In this document: piece by piece, positions 1 to 8,602 of the stretch
Numbering within the stretch: the first letter of the stretch is position 1
How the letters are laid out: each line of letters starts with the position of its first letter
Assembly: GCA_965657335.1 (NCBI GenBank)
Contig: CBFHOH010000002.1
Coordinates: 62,001 to 126,000, forward strand
DNA from: UBA4582 sp965657335
Lineage (GTDB): Bacteria > Pseudomonadota > Gammaproteobacteria > Pseudomonadales > Azotimanducaceae
Length of the DNA: 64,000 nucleotides
Direction: 5' to 3'
Notes under the pieces: generated by a model
Database searches by the model: none
Told to the model about the DNA's origin: nothing
The model's input: the letters and a program-made list of their open reading frames with translations, nothing else
Program-made: the position numbers and the translations under genes

Positions 1-173
1 GGTGATTCGAAAGTCATTTCGAGACGCGCGAGTTCTCCCATTAAACCTACGCCAGCACCGATAACACCCAGGTTTACGTCAGTGACAGACGATTTGATAG
101 AACCATTGGCCCGTAAAGCCTGGGTCAGCCATTCTGGCGTTATTTCAGAGATGTTCGCTATTACATCGACCAT
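1..173 (-). CDS. Phosphotransferase-like protein, N-terminal fragment (cut by window edge)
   Basis: Only the first 57 codons are inside the window; the gene runs off the left edge. Reading the minus strand from the ATG at 173 gives MVDVIANISEITPEWL, then a segment containing VTDVNLGVIGAGVGLMGEL. An opening of the type 'ITPEWL..AL' followed by a glycine-rich loop is what I recall from the aminoglycoside-phosphotransferase / ecdysteroid-kinase-like family, where it is the nucleotide-binding start. The assignment is by resemblance only, since the catalytic HxD and DFD motifs lie outside the window. It is the same strand as the two-component genes downstream but is separated from them by about 93 bp on the window's left side. 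Confidence 0.6.
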   Translation of the reverse strand, partial: MVDVIANISEITPEWLTQALRANGSIKSSVTDVNLGVIGAGVGLMGELARLEMTFES

Positions 174-266
174 ACAGCAGATTCCTATTCAAGGTTTTCT
201 TTCAATAGTAGGCAGGAAAGACAGCGGAATCAATGCCTAAATACAGCAGGTAACACTATCGCTTGG

Positions 267-1070
267 CTAGAAAAAATGCTTAACCTTGTCTTTATAAGAC
301 CTGCTCATTTTGACCGCCGAGCCATTAATCAGCTTCAGATAGAACTCCCCATTCATATGTGAACAGACTTTCACCACACGCTCGAGATTTACAATCGTGC
401 TACGGTGTACCCTTTGGAACGTTGCGGGATCAAGCTGCGCTTCAAGGTCTTTCATTGTAATTCTCATTACATGGGTGCAATCGTTTGCATGAACACACAT
501 ATAGTCGCCTGCCGCATCTACCCAGTCGATGTCTTTGGTTGCAACCAAGGTTGTTTCACTGCCATCTTTGATTGCTATCTTTTCAGGATAGGACTTGATA
601 CCAGAGTGATCCTTGAGCAGTTGTGCAACCGAAGTTTCCGACTTTCCGGTAATGCTAATTATCAGTTCAAGCAGACGCTGTTTGTCAGTAATACTTCCTT
701 TGCGGTCGAGATGCTGTTGCGCACGTTGTACCGCATCCGTCAGACGCGCATCGTCAATAGGTTTTAGTAAATAATCTACAGCGTGCACATCGAACGCTTC
801 AACAGCATACTGATCAAAGGCAGTAACAAAAACAACCATAGGCATATTGTCTTGTTGCAGATTGCTGACAACGTCAAACCCGCTCATACCAGGCATCTGG
901 ATATCGAGGAACATGAGATCGGGTTTTAACTCGGCAACTGAATTTAGGGCCTCTTTACCATTGACACATTCACCAACAATTTCTACGCCGTCAATTTGCT
1001 CCAACCTGATTCTTAGCCCTTTTCTAGCCAATGACTCGTCGTCAACAACGATTGCCCTAAGTGATTCCAT
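267..1070 (-). CDS. LytTR-family response regulator
   Basis: Cytoplasmic two-component response regulator of the LytR/AlgR type, 267 aa. Residues 1-120 form a receiver domain: acidic pair D10-D11, phospho-acceptor D56 in DLMFLDIQMPG, T83 in the VTAFD strand and K103 in YLLKP. Residues about 163-265 form a LytTR DNA-binding domain (I-A-I-K-D-G start, ...VHRSTIVNLERV...). It lies 10 bp downstream of the histidine kinase gene on the same strand, so the pair is almost certainly one transcription unit and a cognate pair. Target genes cannot be inferred; the divergent MFS exporter is the nearest candidate. Confidence 0.93.
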   Translation of the reverse strand: MESLRAIVVDDESLARKGLRIRLEQIDGVEIVGECVNGKEALNSVAELKPDLMFLDIQMPGMSGFDVVSNLQQDNMPMVVFVTAFDQYAVEAFDVHAVDYLLKPIDDARLTDAVQRAQQHLDRKGSITDKQRLLELIISITGKSETSVAQLLKDHSGIKSYPEKIAIKDGSETTLVATKDIDWVDAAGDYMCVHANDCTHVMRITMKDLEAQLDPATFQRVHRSTIVNLERVVKVCSHMNGEFYLKLINGSAVKMSRSYKDKVKHFF

Positions 1071-1080
1071 TTATATTCAC

Positions 1081-2154
1081 CTACTCCGTTTCAAACGGTA
1101 TACGAATTTCTATCATCAGACCTGAAGGGAGTGCCTGACTAAATTTGATTGAATGCCGACCACCATAAATTGCTTCTAGCCGCTCTCTTGTGTTTGCGAT
1201 GCCAACCCCATGGAACACAGGCATTTTTCCGCTGCTAAATTCTATACCCGGTCCGTTGTCGCTTACCTCTAGTAACAGGTCATCCCCGTCAGCCCGAGCG
1301 CCAATGGTAATTCTGCCGCCTTTTTCACTATTAGCGACGGCATACTTAATCGAGTTTTCGACGAGGGGCTGCAACAGCATGCTTGGTACCAAAGCCGTCT
1401 TGACGTCATCTTCAACATTGAGCGCTAACTGAAGTCGCTCATCAAACCTTACCTTCTCAATTTCAAGATAGAGCTTCATGGTATTAATTTCATGGTCGAT
1501 GTCGACTTTTCTCATTGGGTCTTTATCCAATGAGTAGCGGAGAAAATTGCTCAGCTTACTCAGCATTTCGTTTGCAATTTTATTGTCCCCAGACAAAATC
1601 AAAGTCGATATGGCGTTCAACGTATTGAATAGAAAATGTGGGTTTAGTTGATAACGCAACATACGCAATTGAGCTTCATGCGCCATACTCTCCGCTTTAA
1701 TGCTTTTCTGGACCTGCTCTTGAAGTAAACGATAGAACTTGAGTGCGAAATAGAGCCCACTCCAGCAAAGGATCAAAAAGTAAGAGTAGCCAATAATGCC
1801 GCTAAAATAGGCGAGCTGACCGTAAGCTTCAACCGCGCGGTAGTCTTCATAATAGGCAAATTGAAAGTAATTTTTGACCGGTTGCCAAATTGCGGCTGTT
1901 AAATAGGAGGCACCCACAACAACCATAATTCTTGTTCTGATAGGATGTTCCCAAACCGCTTGATAGGCATATCTCAGGCCGGTTGTTAGAATAAGTCCTG
2001 CTAACGCTTGAAGTCCTAGTAAAGTGACCCGTTCAAGTGGCTGACCCCAATAAAAATCGCGAATCGTAAACAACACAACCCATCCGGCCCAGCCAGCAAT
2101 CTGGAGCGTCCAAAATTGGTAATTATGGTTGTTTGGCAGTTCGTTTAATTTCAT
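1081..2154 (-). CDS. LytS/YehU-type sensor histidine kinase
   Basis: Membrane sensor kinase, 357 aa. Four hydrophobic stretches fall in residues about 15-140, with no large periplasmic loop. The His_kinase dimerisation/phosphoacceptor block follows: RYQLNPHFLFNTLNA with H173. The C-terminal HATPase domain shows the N box PLVENSIKYAV and the G boxes VSDNGPGI and GVGIANTRERL. This LytS/AlgZ architecture pairs with LytTR regulators, and such a regulator follows after 10 bp. The start ATG at 2154 is directly followed by a hydrophilic leader and the first membrane helix. The stimulus is unknown. Confidence 0.93.
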   Translation of the reverse strand: MKLNELPNNHNYQFWTLQIAGWAGWVVLFTIRDFYWGQPLERVTLLGLQALAGLILTTGLRYAYQAVWEHPIRTRIMVVVGASYLTAAIWQPVKNYFQFAYYEDYRAVEAYGQLAYFSGIIGYSYFLILCWSGLYFALKFYRLLQEQVQKSIKAESMAHEAQLRMLRYQLNPHFLFNTLNAISTLILSGDNKIANEMLSKLSNFLRYSLDKDPMRKVDIDHEINTMKLYLEIEKVRFDERLQLALNVEDDVKTALVPSMLLQPLVENSIKYAVANSEKGGRITIGARADGDDLLLEVSDNGPGIEFSSGKMPVFHGVGIANTRERLEAIYGGRHSIKFSQALPSGLMIEIRIPFETE

Positions 2155-2371
2155 ACGATAAACAGCGCGTCGGCAGTATCAGGTTGAGGGAAAGCATGAC
2201 ATCCAATGTTGGATTATAGAGCATATCGACCATTTCTTGACTGTCATGACGACCCATTGAGCGTTAAAAAGGCTCAGTCCATCGTAACGCTCAAATCATC
2301 AGCATTGACAGACTGCATCATTTTTCCTCGGGTCTGCTATATTACCCGGTGAAGATTCAGCGGCAATTAAT

Positions 2372-3616
2372 GTGATCGAATTCAGTGGGCGCCTCGGCGC
2401 GCTTAAATATCCTTTTTTCCGTCGATACTGGCTCGGGTCCTTCGCATCTGTTGGTGCCACACAATTGCAGGTGATGGCGCTAGGCTGGTTGTTGTTCGAA
2501 TTAACAGAATCTACACTGATGTTGGGCTATCTCGGTGCTGCCGCATCGATACCAACCCTTGCTATGACACTTTTTGGTGGCGCCCTTGCGGACTCTATCG
2601 ACAAGCGCAAGCTTATGCTGGGGACATCTTTCTTGATGACATTGCTGCTCGCCTGTCTCGCAACGCTAGATTATCTTGAAATTGTCACACCGTGGCACAT
2701 TATTGTCATCGCCGCGTCGATTTCTTTCATCACCGGATTCGACTGGCCAGCAAGAACGGCGATCATGCCATCTTTAATACAACGCGATGAAATGCTCAGC
2801 GCGGTTGCTCTGAGCTCAATCGTTTGGCAGAGCTCACGGATGATCGTACCGGCATTAGGCGGCCTTGTATTAGCGGTAGCCGATACCTGGGTTGCATTTG
2901 TCTTGTGTACGGCTGGTTTTTTCTCAATGTTCCTCGTCATGCTCAGTATGAATTTGAAGCTTCCCGGGCTTTCTTCTCCCGGCTCCCCTCTTGAAAAAGT
3001 AGCAGAGGGCGTTAGGTACATCTGGCATGAACCAACATTTCTGATACTGACGATTCTGAGTATTGCCGCGATGGGGTTCGGCTTTGCCTATATACAATTA
3101 ATGCCCGCTTTCAGCGCAATACTCAACTTGGACGAATCTGGCTATGGTTTTTTGATATCAGCAACGGGTTTTGGCTCCGTGGCGGGGACGTTGCTTGTCG
3201 GTGATTTCCAACACTCAAAACACCTTGGTCGCCTAATGTTAGCAACAGCGTTGGCTTCCTGCTTTTTTCTGTTCGGATTTACAGTCATGACCAGTATTTT
3301 CAAGCACTCGGACTTCGCCTTTGCGATTTGTCTTGCCTGCATTTTTGCGGCTTCTGCACTCAATTCAATGTTTATGATTATGGCGCTGACGGTACTGCAG
3401 CTGAGGGTGCCAGATGAATTAAGAGGCAGAGTGCTGGGCATTCACGGGATGTGCTACAGCTTTGGTCCTCTTGGCGGTTTGGCTGCCGGAGCGATCGCAG
3501 GTTACGTCACAACCTCAGGCGCGATCGCCGTCCTCACGAGTTGTTATGTCGTCTTAATCACCGTCATCACGATACGCTACGGCGTCATAAGGAACCTCAG
3601 CGGCCAAACGAGTTAG
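2372..3616 (+). CDS. MFS transporter, EntS-like (MFS_3)
   Basis: Inner-membrane major facilitator of 414 aa with about 12 hydrophobic segments. The opening (KYPFFRRYWLGSFAS) and the cytoplasmic loop motif GGALADSIDKRKLM between helices 2 and 3 match the enterobactin-exporter-like MFS_3 group, which usually exports siderophores or drugs. The reading frame opens with GTG at 2372; the overlapping ATG at 2370 is immediately followed by TGA, so it cannot be the start. It is transcribed away from the two-component operon, with about 217 bp between them that must hold both promoters. Substrate unknown. Confidence 0.85.
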   Translation: MIEFSGRLGALKYPFFRRYWLGSFASVGATQLQVMALGWLLFELTESTLMLGYLGAAASIPTLAMTLFGGALADSIDKRKLMLGTSFLMTLLLACLATLDYLEIVTPWHIIVIAASISFITGFDWPARTAIMPSLIQRDEMLSAVALSSIVWQSSRMIVPALGGLVLAVADTWVAFVLCTAGFFSMFLVMLSMNLKLPGLSSPGSPLEKVAEGVRYIWHEPTFLILTILSIAAMGFGFAYIQLMPAFSAILNLDESGYGFLISATGFGSVAGTLLVGDFQHSKHLGRLMLATALASCFFLFGFTVMTSIFKHSDFAFAICLACIFAASALNSMFMIMALTVLQLRVPDELRGRVLGIHGMCYSFGPLGGLAAGAIAGYVTTSGAIAVLTSCYVVLITVITIRYGVIRNLSGQTS

Positions 3617-3643
3617 GTCGTGCAGCACCACTAATCTCGTTAG

Positions 3644-3674
3644 CGAAAACAAGCGACTGATATGTTTGTTTTCG
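3644..3674. terminator. Inverted repeat between convergent genes, possible terminator
   Basis: Arms CGAAAACAA (3644-3652) and TTGTTTTCG (3666-3674) form a 9-bp perfect stem with a 13-nt loop between two converging genes. The stem is AT-rich and there is no clean T tract beyond it, so the call is tentative. Confidence 0.35.
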
Positions 3675-3702
3675 AGGTAGGGTAAAGCAGTTTCTGTAAG
3701 GC

Positions 3703-4503
3703 CTAAGCTGTTAAGTCGACAACCCCATATCGCATGAATTTATCAATCGCATCTGCTACACCATCAGGTTCGTGTATCGCCACATCATGCCCTGCATGCG
3801 CGAACACCTGCAGAGTCGCGTTAGGTAGCGCTCGATAATCCTCGAGATTCGCCGGGAGTAATCCGTCGACAGCCCCGGACAACATCATTGTGGGGGTCTT
3901 GATCTCCGCGAGTTTTTCAGCTGCGCGCAAAGCAAACATCGACTTCATGCCACCTAGCAGGTGCCCTTCAGAAACTCGCATGAGATGATCAACCCGGGAC
4001 TCAAACCAATCCTCTGTCTGAACGTCCGGCCTAAATCTGGTTGATAGCATTTCTGACTTAAAGAAATCCCTATTGTTATCCCTTCTGGCTTTCAATCTTG
4101 CTTCGATATACTCAGGATCAGGCTCTCCCATGACACCACCAGCGGGGATCGGTGCCATAAGTACCAACTTGTTTAGCCGGGCAGCATGGTTTATTGCCAA
4201 CAAAAAACCGACACCCCCGCCCATGCTGTGACCTGCGTACGTGAAACGGGTGATACCAAGATGATCCATCATACCAATGACATCACTTGTGTATTGATCG
4301 AGACTATAGCCATCAATCGTATCTTCACTTTCACCCGTACCCCGACACTCCATCAGAATCACGCGATAGCGATCTTTAAGCCGCTCTGCAACGGGCATCC
4401 AGTTCGCTCGGGATGCAGTGTAACCGTGGTGCAGCAAAATAGGCTCGCCTTCTCCCTCTGAGTCGTACCAAAGTTTTGCGCCGTTTATCATCGCATGGGG
4501 CAT
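3703..4503 (-). CDS. Alpha/beta hydrolase
   Basis: Cytosolic alpha/beta-fold hydrolase, 266 aa, no signal peptide. The nucleophile elbow is AGHSMGGG with S93, the acid is D213 in SGAVDGLLP, and the base is H239 in AHAGHD. The oxyanion-side HG motif is at residues 26-27 (LLHHGYTA). Substrate cannot be told: family members include epoxide hydrolases, esterases and C-C bond hydrolases. It is the last gene of a minus-strand run beginning with the saccharopine-dehydrogenase-like gene, 35 bp after the aminotransferase. Confidence 0.88.
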   Translation of the reverse strand: MPHAMINGAKLWYDSEGEGEPILLHHGYTASRANWMPVAERLKDRYRVILMECRGTGESEDTIDGYSLDQYTSDVIGMMDHLGITRFTYAGHSMGGGVGFLLAINHAARLNKLVLMAPIPAGGVMGEPDPEYIEARLKARRDNNRDFFKSEMLSTRFRPDVQTEDWFESRVDHLMRVSEGHLLGGMKSMFALRAAEKLAEIKTPTMMLSGAVDGLLPANLEDYRALPNATLQVFAHAGHDVAIHEPDGVADAIDKFMRYGVVDLTA

Positions 4504-4538
4504 ATAATGTTTCCGCCTTCACATAGTTTTAAAAATTT

Positions 4539-5690
4539 TTATCCGAACAGCGAAGTAAATTTCACTGCCTCATTGCTGGTTCGACTTTCACGGACACACT
4601 GAGCTAAAACCGGAATGCCCTCGACTATCAGTTCGTCGGGGACGTGGCCAAAAGCCAGCCTTATATAAGGATCATTTTTGCGGTCAATGTGGAATGCGGC
4701 GCCCGGCGCAAAGAACACTTTCTTGTCACGACTCACTGACATTAACTTATCCATATCCACATCCTCAGGCAACCTTACCCACATAAATAAGCCGCCCGCG
4801 GGTTTCGACCAGACACAAATATCAGCTAATTGTTTCTGTAGTCCAGCATCAACCAAATCTAACTTATTCTTTAGTACCGGGTTTGCTGTCTCGCAATGAT
4901 CCCAAATACCGTCTTTATAAAATTCAGCGACGACCGAAGCAGCAAAATAGTTACTGCCGGCATCAAAACGCTTGGACACAATCTCAGTGAATAACGGCTC
5001 TCGAGCGTGCAGATAGCCGAGCCTCACGCCAGGCGCGAGAATTTTAGATAGCGAGCCTATGTAGATGTGCTTCAACCCGTCGTCCATTGCGAACATTGAG
5101 GGCACTTTCTCACCGGTGAAATGCACATCTCCGTAACAATTATCTTCTACCAGCGGAATGTCATAATCCGCGGCAATTCGAATGAGTTGTTCTTTACGAG
5201 CGCGGGGCATCATCGTACCGGTCGGGTTTTGGTAAGTCGTTAGAGGATAGATGAAGCGAGGTAGCGTACCTTTGTCGGCTAGCTGAGCTAGCGTTTCTTT
5301 TAACGCATCCATTCGCATCCCATCATCATCAAGGGGAATGCCAACCATTTTCAGCCCAATGCCCTTGTAAGCGCCAATCGTGCCCGAGTAGGTATACTCC
5401 TCGGTGATCACAATATCGTCTTTACCCTGCATGAGTGCCTGCCCGACAAGAGTCACCGCTTGCATTGACCCGTTGGTAATCGCGATTAAGTCCTTAGATA
5501 CCTCGACACCCTCTCGCTGACTTTCTCGCTCCGCCATTAATGTTCGAAGCCCTTCGTGACCAAGGTTACCTGGATATTTGTTATATGCGTCGTGCTCAGC
5601 TTCAATAGCGCGCAGCGCCGCTTGCTTGAATGCCTCTACGGGGAATGTTTCGGGGTTGGTTTGACCTACAGCAAAATCATATACAGGCAT
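4539..5690 (-). CDS. PLP-dependent aminotransferase, 2-aminoadipate/MocR-like class
   Basis: Fold-type I aminotransferase (class I/II), 383 aa, without the N-terminal GntR domain of MocR regulators. The PLP lysine is K216 in IGSLSKILAPGVRLG; YQNPTG (residues 153-158) and EDNCYGD (182-188) are the usual cofactor-binding elements. It most resembles the LysN / 2-aminoadipate transaminase and kynurenine aminotransferase group. Lying 73 bp downstream of a saccharopine-dehydrogenase-like gene on the same strand, it plausibly acts on 2-aminoadipate or another lysine-related amino acid. That substrate is inference from context. Confidence 0.85.
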   Translation of the reverse strand: MPVYDFAVGQTNPETFPVEAFKQAALRAIEAEHDAYNKYPGNLGHEGLRTLMAERESQREGVEVSKDLIAITNGSMQAVTLVGQALMQGKDDIVITEEYTYSGTIGAYKGIGLKMVGIPLDDDGMRMDALKETLAQLADKGTLPRFIYPLTTYQNPTGTMMPRARKEQLIRIAADYDIPLVEDNCYGDVHFTGEKVPSMFAMDDGLKHIYIGSLSKILAPGVRLGYLHAREPLFTEIVSKRFDAGSNYFAASVVAEFYKDGIWDHCETANPVLKNKLDLVDAGLQKQLADICVWSKPAGGLFMWVRLPEDVDMDKLMSVSRDKKVFFAPGAAFHIDRKNDPYIRLAFGHVPDELIVEGIPVLAQCVRESRTSNEAVKFTSLFG

Positions 5691-5763
5691 GGTGACTCCC
5701 AGAAAGCAGTTTAATTGAAATGATTATTTCAGATAACCTCACCCTATTACCAGCGGATTGATC

Positions 5764-6831
5764 CTAAATTCTTCCTACGTGTCGATTAAACTGATCCAGC
5801 GCTCGCCCCCAGACCCCTTTCGTTGGCTCGTCGAGCGTCAATAGCGCCTGAACTAATTGATGCGAGTAATCCTGACTAGATTCGAGCGGTAACATCGAAG
5901 GCAGATGGTCTATAGCAATAATATCCAGCGGTGGTGCTTCAACGGGAAGGCGAATCACAGGCTGTTCGAAGGTGGTACATTGGTGATAAACCGGGATGGG
6001 GTTATAGAGGCTCTCTGGGTCACAACTTACGTCTACGATCACCGATAACACTCTTTTCTCGTTAGCAATATCCTGCTCGGTAACAAACCGAGGACAATCT
6101 TTGTTCGCAAGAATACAATTAACGAATAAGTTATGTTGCTGTAGCTCTGGAAACGGGCCGCCGCGGGCTGTTTCGGCCATGTCCCACTTGCTGACTGAAA
6201 TCCCGAGCTCATTCGCCAGTTTTACAGCACCACTTCCACTTCTCCCCAGCGCTCCAATCACAATCATATTCGGCAGCGTGTCGCCTGCGCTAAGTTCTGA
6301 TTTGAGTTTCTCTATCAGCAAACCAACATTCGAAAAACTACCCAGATTGGCAAGCGAGGGATTTTCCTTTCTATTTTGCCCACACCACGCCATCACTGCT
6401 GTGGCCGCGCCAGCAAACCCGGCCCAATAGCCAAACGCTGCGACGCGACGATGATTTTCGTCTACCAAACATTCCAGATCATAAAGCACACCGCTACCGT
6501 CCCTGAAACGACCCAGCGTTTGTTGCCAGCCTGGCTGATCCTTAAAAACGTGACCAAAATAGATATGTCGATGGCGAAGCTGACTGTTCCCATTTGGTAA
6601 TTCTTTGACACCCAAGATAAAACAATCAGCAGGCGCTGACTGCCAACTTCCTTCTGCCGCAGGCAAACATCCAACAGCTTCATATTCCACTAACGGAATA
6701 GCGCGTTGATCAGACGCCTCTACGGTTACTGTAAAACCCTTCGAAATGAGTCTTGCGGCATCTTCAGGCGTTACCGCCACTCGACGTTCATTTAGTTTGC
6801 ATTCTGCACGAATCCAAATATGAGTACCCAT
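5764..6831 (-). CDS. Saccharopine dehydrogenase-like protein (lysine-forming type)
   Basis: 355 aa, close in length to fungal LYS1-type saccharopine dehydrogenase (about 370 aa). The N-terminus IWIRAECKLNERRVAVTPED is the alanine dehydrogenase/PNT N-terminal signature. The middle carries HIYFGHVFKDQPGW and the nucleotide-binding segment VIGALGRSGSGAV. LYS1-type enzymes interconvert saccharopine with lysine and 2-oxoglutarate using NAD. It heads a run with a 2-aminoadipate-type aminotransferase and a hydrolase, consistent with lysine or aminoadipate metabolism. Such LYS1-like proteins occur in scattered bacteria and their true substrate there is often untested, so the reaction is provisional. 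Confidence 0.82.
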   Translation of the reverse strand: MGTHIWIRAECKLNERRVAVTPEDAARLISKGFTVTVEASDQRAIPLVEYEAVGCLPAAEGSWQSAPADCFILGVKELPNGNSQLRHRHIYFGHVFKDQPGWQQTLGRFRDGSGVLYDLECLVDENHRRVAAFGYWAGFAGAATAVMAWCGQNRKENPSLANLGSFSNVGLLIEKLKSELSAGDTLPNMIVIGALGRSGSGAVKLANELGISVSKWDMAETARGGPFPELQQHNLFVNCILANKDCPRFVTEQDIANEKRVLSVIVDVSCDPESLYNPIPVYHQCTTFEQPVIRLPVEAPPLDIIAIDHLPSMLPLESSQDYSHQLVQALLTLDEPTKGVWGRALDQFNRHVGRI

Positions 6832-6896
6832 GTGAAACTCCTCAAGACGCTTGCTTTTTTACTGGCGAGTGACTTTGATCGTAGGCTGAAGATATA

Positions 6897-7343
6897 TTAA
6901 GAGGGTTGCTTCGGGTTATTCCAAATATCCCTTGTAATCTTCCACTCACCATCAAGTTGCTTTCGCAAGATCCACAAGTGTCGACTAACAGACCTTAATG
7001 GGGGCGCAGATTCATCATTTTTCGCTCGTAGATAGCCATCAAAACTGACTCTTACGTAAGCCATGTCTTCGACTATGTTAAGCTCTTCAATCGCGGTTTC
7101 TTGATCGAAGCGGAATTTTTTTGTAAATCGATAAAAAGTCTTGGCTTCTTCTTTACCCACGTCCCTGAAATTGGAGGGCATCATCCAGACGGCGTCATCG
7201 GTAAAAAGATCAAAATAAGGGGGGAAATCATCGGAGCGAATAACTCTTAAAGCTTCGAGAATGAGCTTACTAACCTTCTGATAGTCCTCAGATGGGTTAG
7301 TGACCTTGGAAAGTGCTGGAGGCGACATATGCTTGGTTGCCAT
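6897..7343 (-). CDS. SnoaL/NTF2-like protein
   Basis: Small cytosolic protein of 148 aa from the ATG at 7343. That start is preceded by GAGG at a 9-nt spacing, whereas the longer frame would need TTG at 7358. The pattern 'RSDDFPPYFDLFTDDAVWMMP...' followed by 'AYVRVSFDGYLRAK' and a C-terminal 'LWILRKQLDGEWKITRDIWN' is the cone-shaped NTF2-like fold (DUF4440/SnoaL). Members are isomerases, cyclases or subunits of ring-hydroxylating enzymes, but many have no known activity. No residue here fixes a function. Confidence 0.8.
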   Translation of the reverse strand: MATKHMSPPALSKVTNPSEDYQKVSKLILEALRVIRSDDFPPYFDLFTDDAVWMMPSNFRDVGKEEAKTFYRFTKKFRFDQETAIEELNIVEDMAYVRVSFDGYLRAKNDESAPPLRSVSRHLWILRKQLDGEWKITRDIWNNPKQPS

Positions 7344-7382
7344 ATTCTCGGACCTCAAATATTACTCCCCTGATCCGAATAA

Positions 7383-7637
7383 TCAAGTTATTCGCCCCTG
7401 TCTGATACGCAGGGTCTCGAGCTCTACGCGTATCTTGCCAAGCTCGCCACCTCTGATTTCCTGCATTGTCTGCTGCATTACCAGCTGTATAGGTAACTGA
7501 CCAAAAAGCGCTGAACGGCTAAACTTGCAGCGACAATTGTGACAGGGTTCACAACACATCGACCCAAATTCGATCAGAATGGTTACTTTACGGTTATTAC
7601 CCGGCTCCGAGGTCGCGCTTTCGCAGAGTACAAGCAA
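7383..7637 (-). CDS. Possible small cysteine-rich protein, unrecognised
   Basis: An open frame fills most of the 300-bp gap between the SnoaL-like gene and the divergent MBL gene. From the TTG at 7637 it encodes 84 aa; an internal ATG at 7559 would give 58 aa. The only visible feature is a cysteine cluster MCCEPCHNCRCK near residues 27-38, which could bind metal, followed by a charged helical tail. There is no convincing ribosome-binding site and I recognise no family. It may simply be intergenic sequence. Confidence 0.22.
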   Translation of the reverse strand: MLVLCESATSEPGNNRKVTILIEFGSMCCEPCHNCRCKFSRSALFGQLPIQLVMQQTMQEIRGGELGKIRVELETLRIRQGRIT

Positions 7638-7655
7638 CCTAGTTAGAATGAACCT

Positions 7656-8495
7656 ATGAGAATAAACCCTAATTCGAAAGTGAATCGAGGACTGACGAAC
7701 GACGGTGAGTTAACGCTGTTTTTTATCGGTGCGGGTTCTGCATTCTCTAAAACCTTAAACCAGACCAATGTTTTGATTGTTAAGGGAGATGACCACCTGC
7801 TGATCGATTGTGGCAGCAGATGCTCACAGGCCTTGCATGGATACGACATTCCGATTACCGGCATACAAAATTTTCTCATCACCCACAGCCATGCAGATCA
7901 CATCGGTGGGCTCGAGGAAGTGCACCTACATGGCCGTTACGTTAATCAACGCAAACCCAGCATGATCATAGCTCCTGAATATGAGGAGATACTTTGGTCA
8001 CAATCATTAAGGGGCGGCTCGGAAATGTCAGAATCGAAACCCTTAAAATTTCGAGACCTTTGGCACGTTATCGAGCCCAAATGTGTGACACGCAATGGGC
8101 GTGACACATGGGAAACGAACGTGGGATCTATCAATATCAAACTCCCCCGTACGATGCACTATCCTGACAGCGCCCCCAGCTGGAGAGAGTCATTCTGGAG
8201 TACCGGCGTGATTATTGACGACAAGATCTTGTTTACCTCCGATACTAGGTTTGACCCAGAATTTCTTGACACTTTCGACCGAGAATTTAATTTCGACTTC
8301 ATTTTTCACGACTGCCAGCTATTTACAGGGGGCGTGCATTGCTCGCTTGAGGAATTGATGACGTTACCGGCCAAACTCAAACGCAAGATCTTGCTGATGC
8401 ACTATGGCGACAACTGGAAAGATTTTGAAAAAGTCGGGATGGACGCAGGTTTTCATTCATGGGCACAAGGAGGCTATACCTACACCTTCGACTGA
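7656..8495 (+). CDS. MBL-fold metallo-hydrolase, RNase Z-like
   Basis: Cytosolic metallo-beta-lactamase-fold protein, 279 aa. The metal motif is THSHADHIGG (HxHxDH) near residue 73, with further ligands plausible at the H of MHYPDSAP, D in FTSDTRFD and H in LMHYGDN. The order LLIDCGS, HSHADH, SDTRF, LMHYGD follows the RNase Z / cyclic-nucleotide phosphodiesterase branch rather than beta-lactamases. The tRNA-binding exosite arm of true RNase Z is not evident, so a tRNA 3' processing role is not claimed. It is a single-gene unit between divergent and co-directional neighbours. Confidence 0.85.
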   Translation: MRINPNSKVNRGLTNDGELTLFFIGAGSAFSKTLNQTNVLIVKGDDHLLIDCGSRCSQALHGYDIPITGIQNFLITHSHADHIGGLEEVHLHGRYVNQRKPSMIIAPEYEEILWSQSLRGGSEMSESKPLKFRDLWHVIEPKCVTRNGRDTWETNVGSINIKLPRTMHYPDSAPSWRESFWSTGVIIDDKILFTSDTRFDPEFLDTFDREFNFDFIFHDCQLFTGGVHCSLEELMTLPAKLKRKILLMHYGDNWKDFEKVGMDAGFHSWAQGGYTYTFD

Positions 8496-8602
8496 CACAT
8501 CCCTGTCATATTTTGCCAATCGGTTTTTGTAAAAAACCTATGAGTATGATTTACTCCCTTCCACTTTTTACACCCTAAAAATTCAAGCTAAGGAGAAACG
8601 AT

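Noticed and set aside
8522..8538. GGTTTTT/AAAAACC hairpin between the MBL and SDR genes
   Set aside because: Very short A/T stem with no T tract after it; could be chance.
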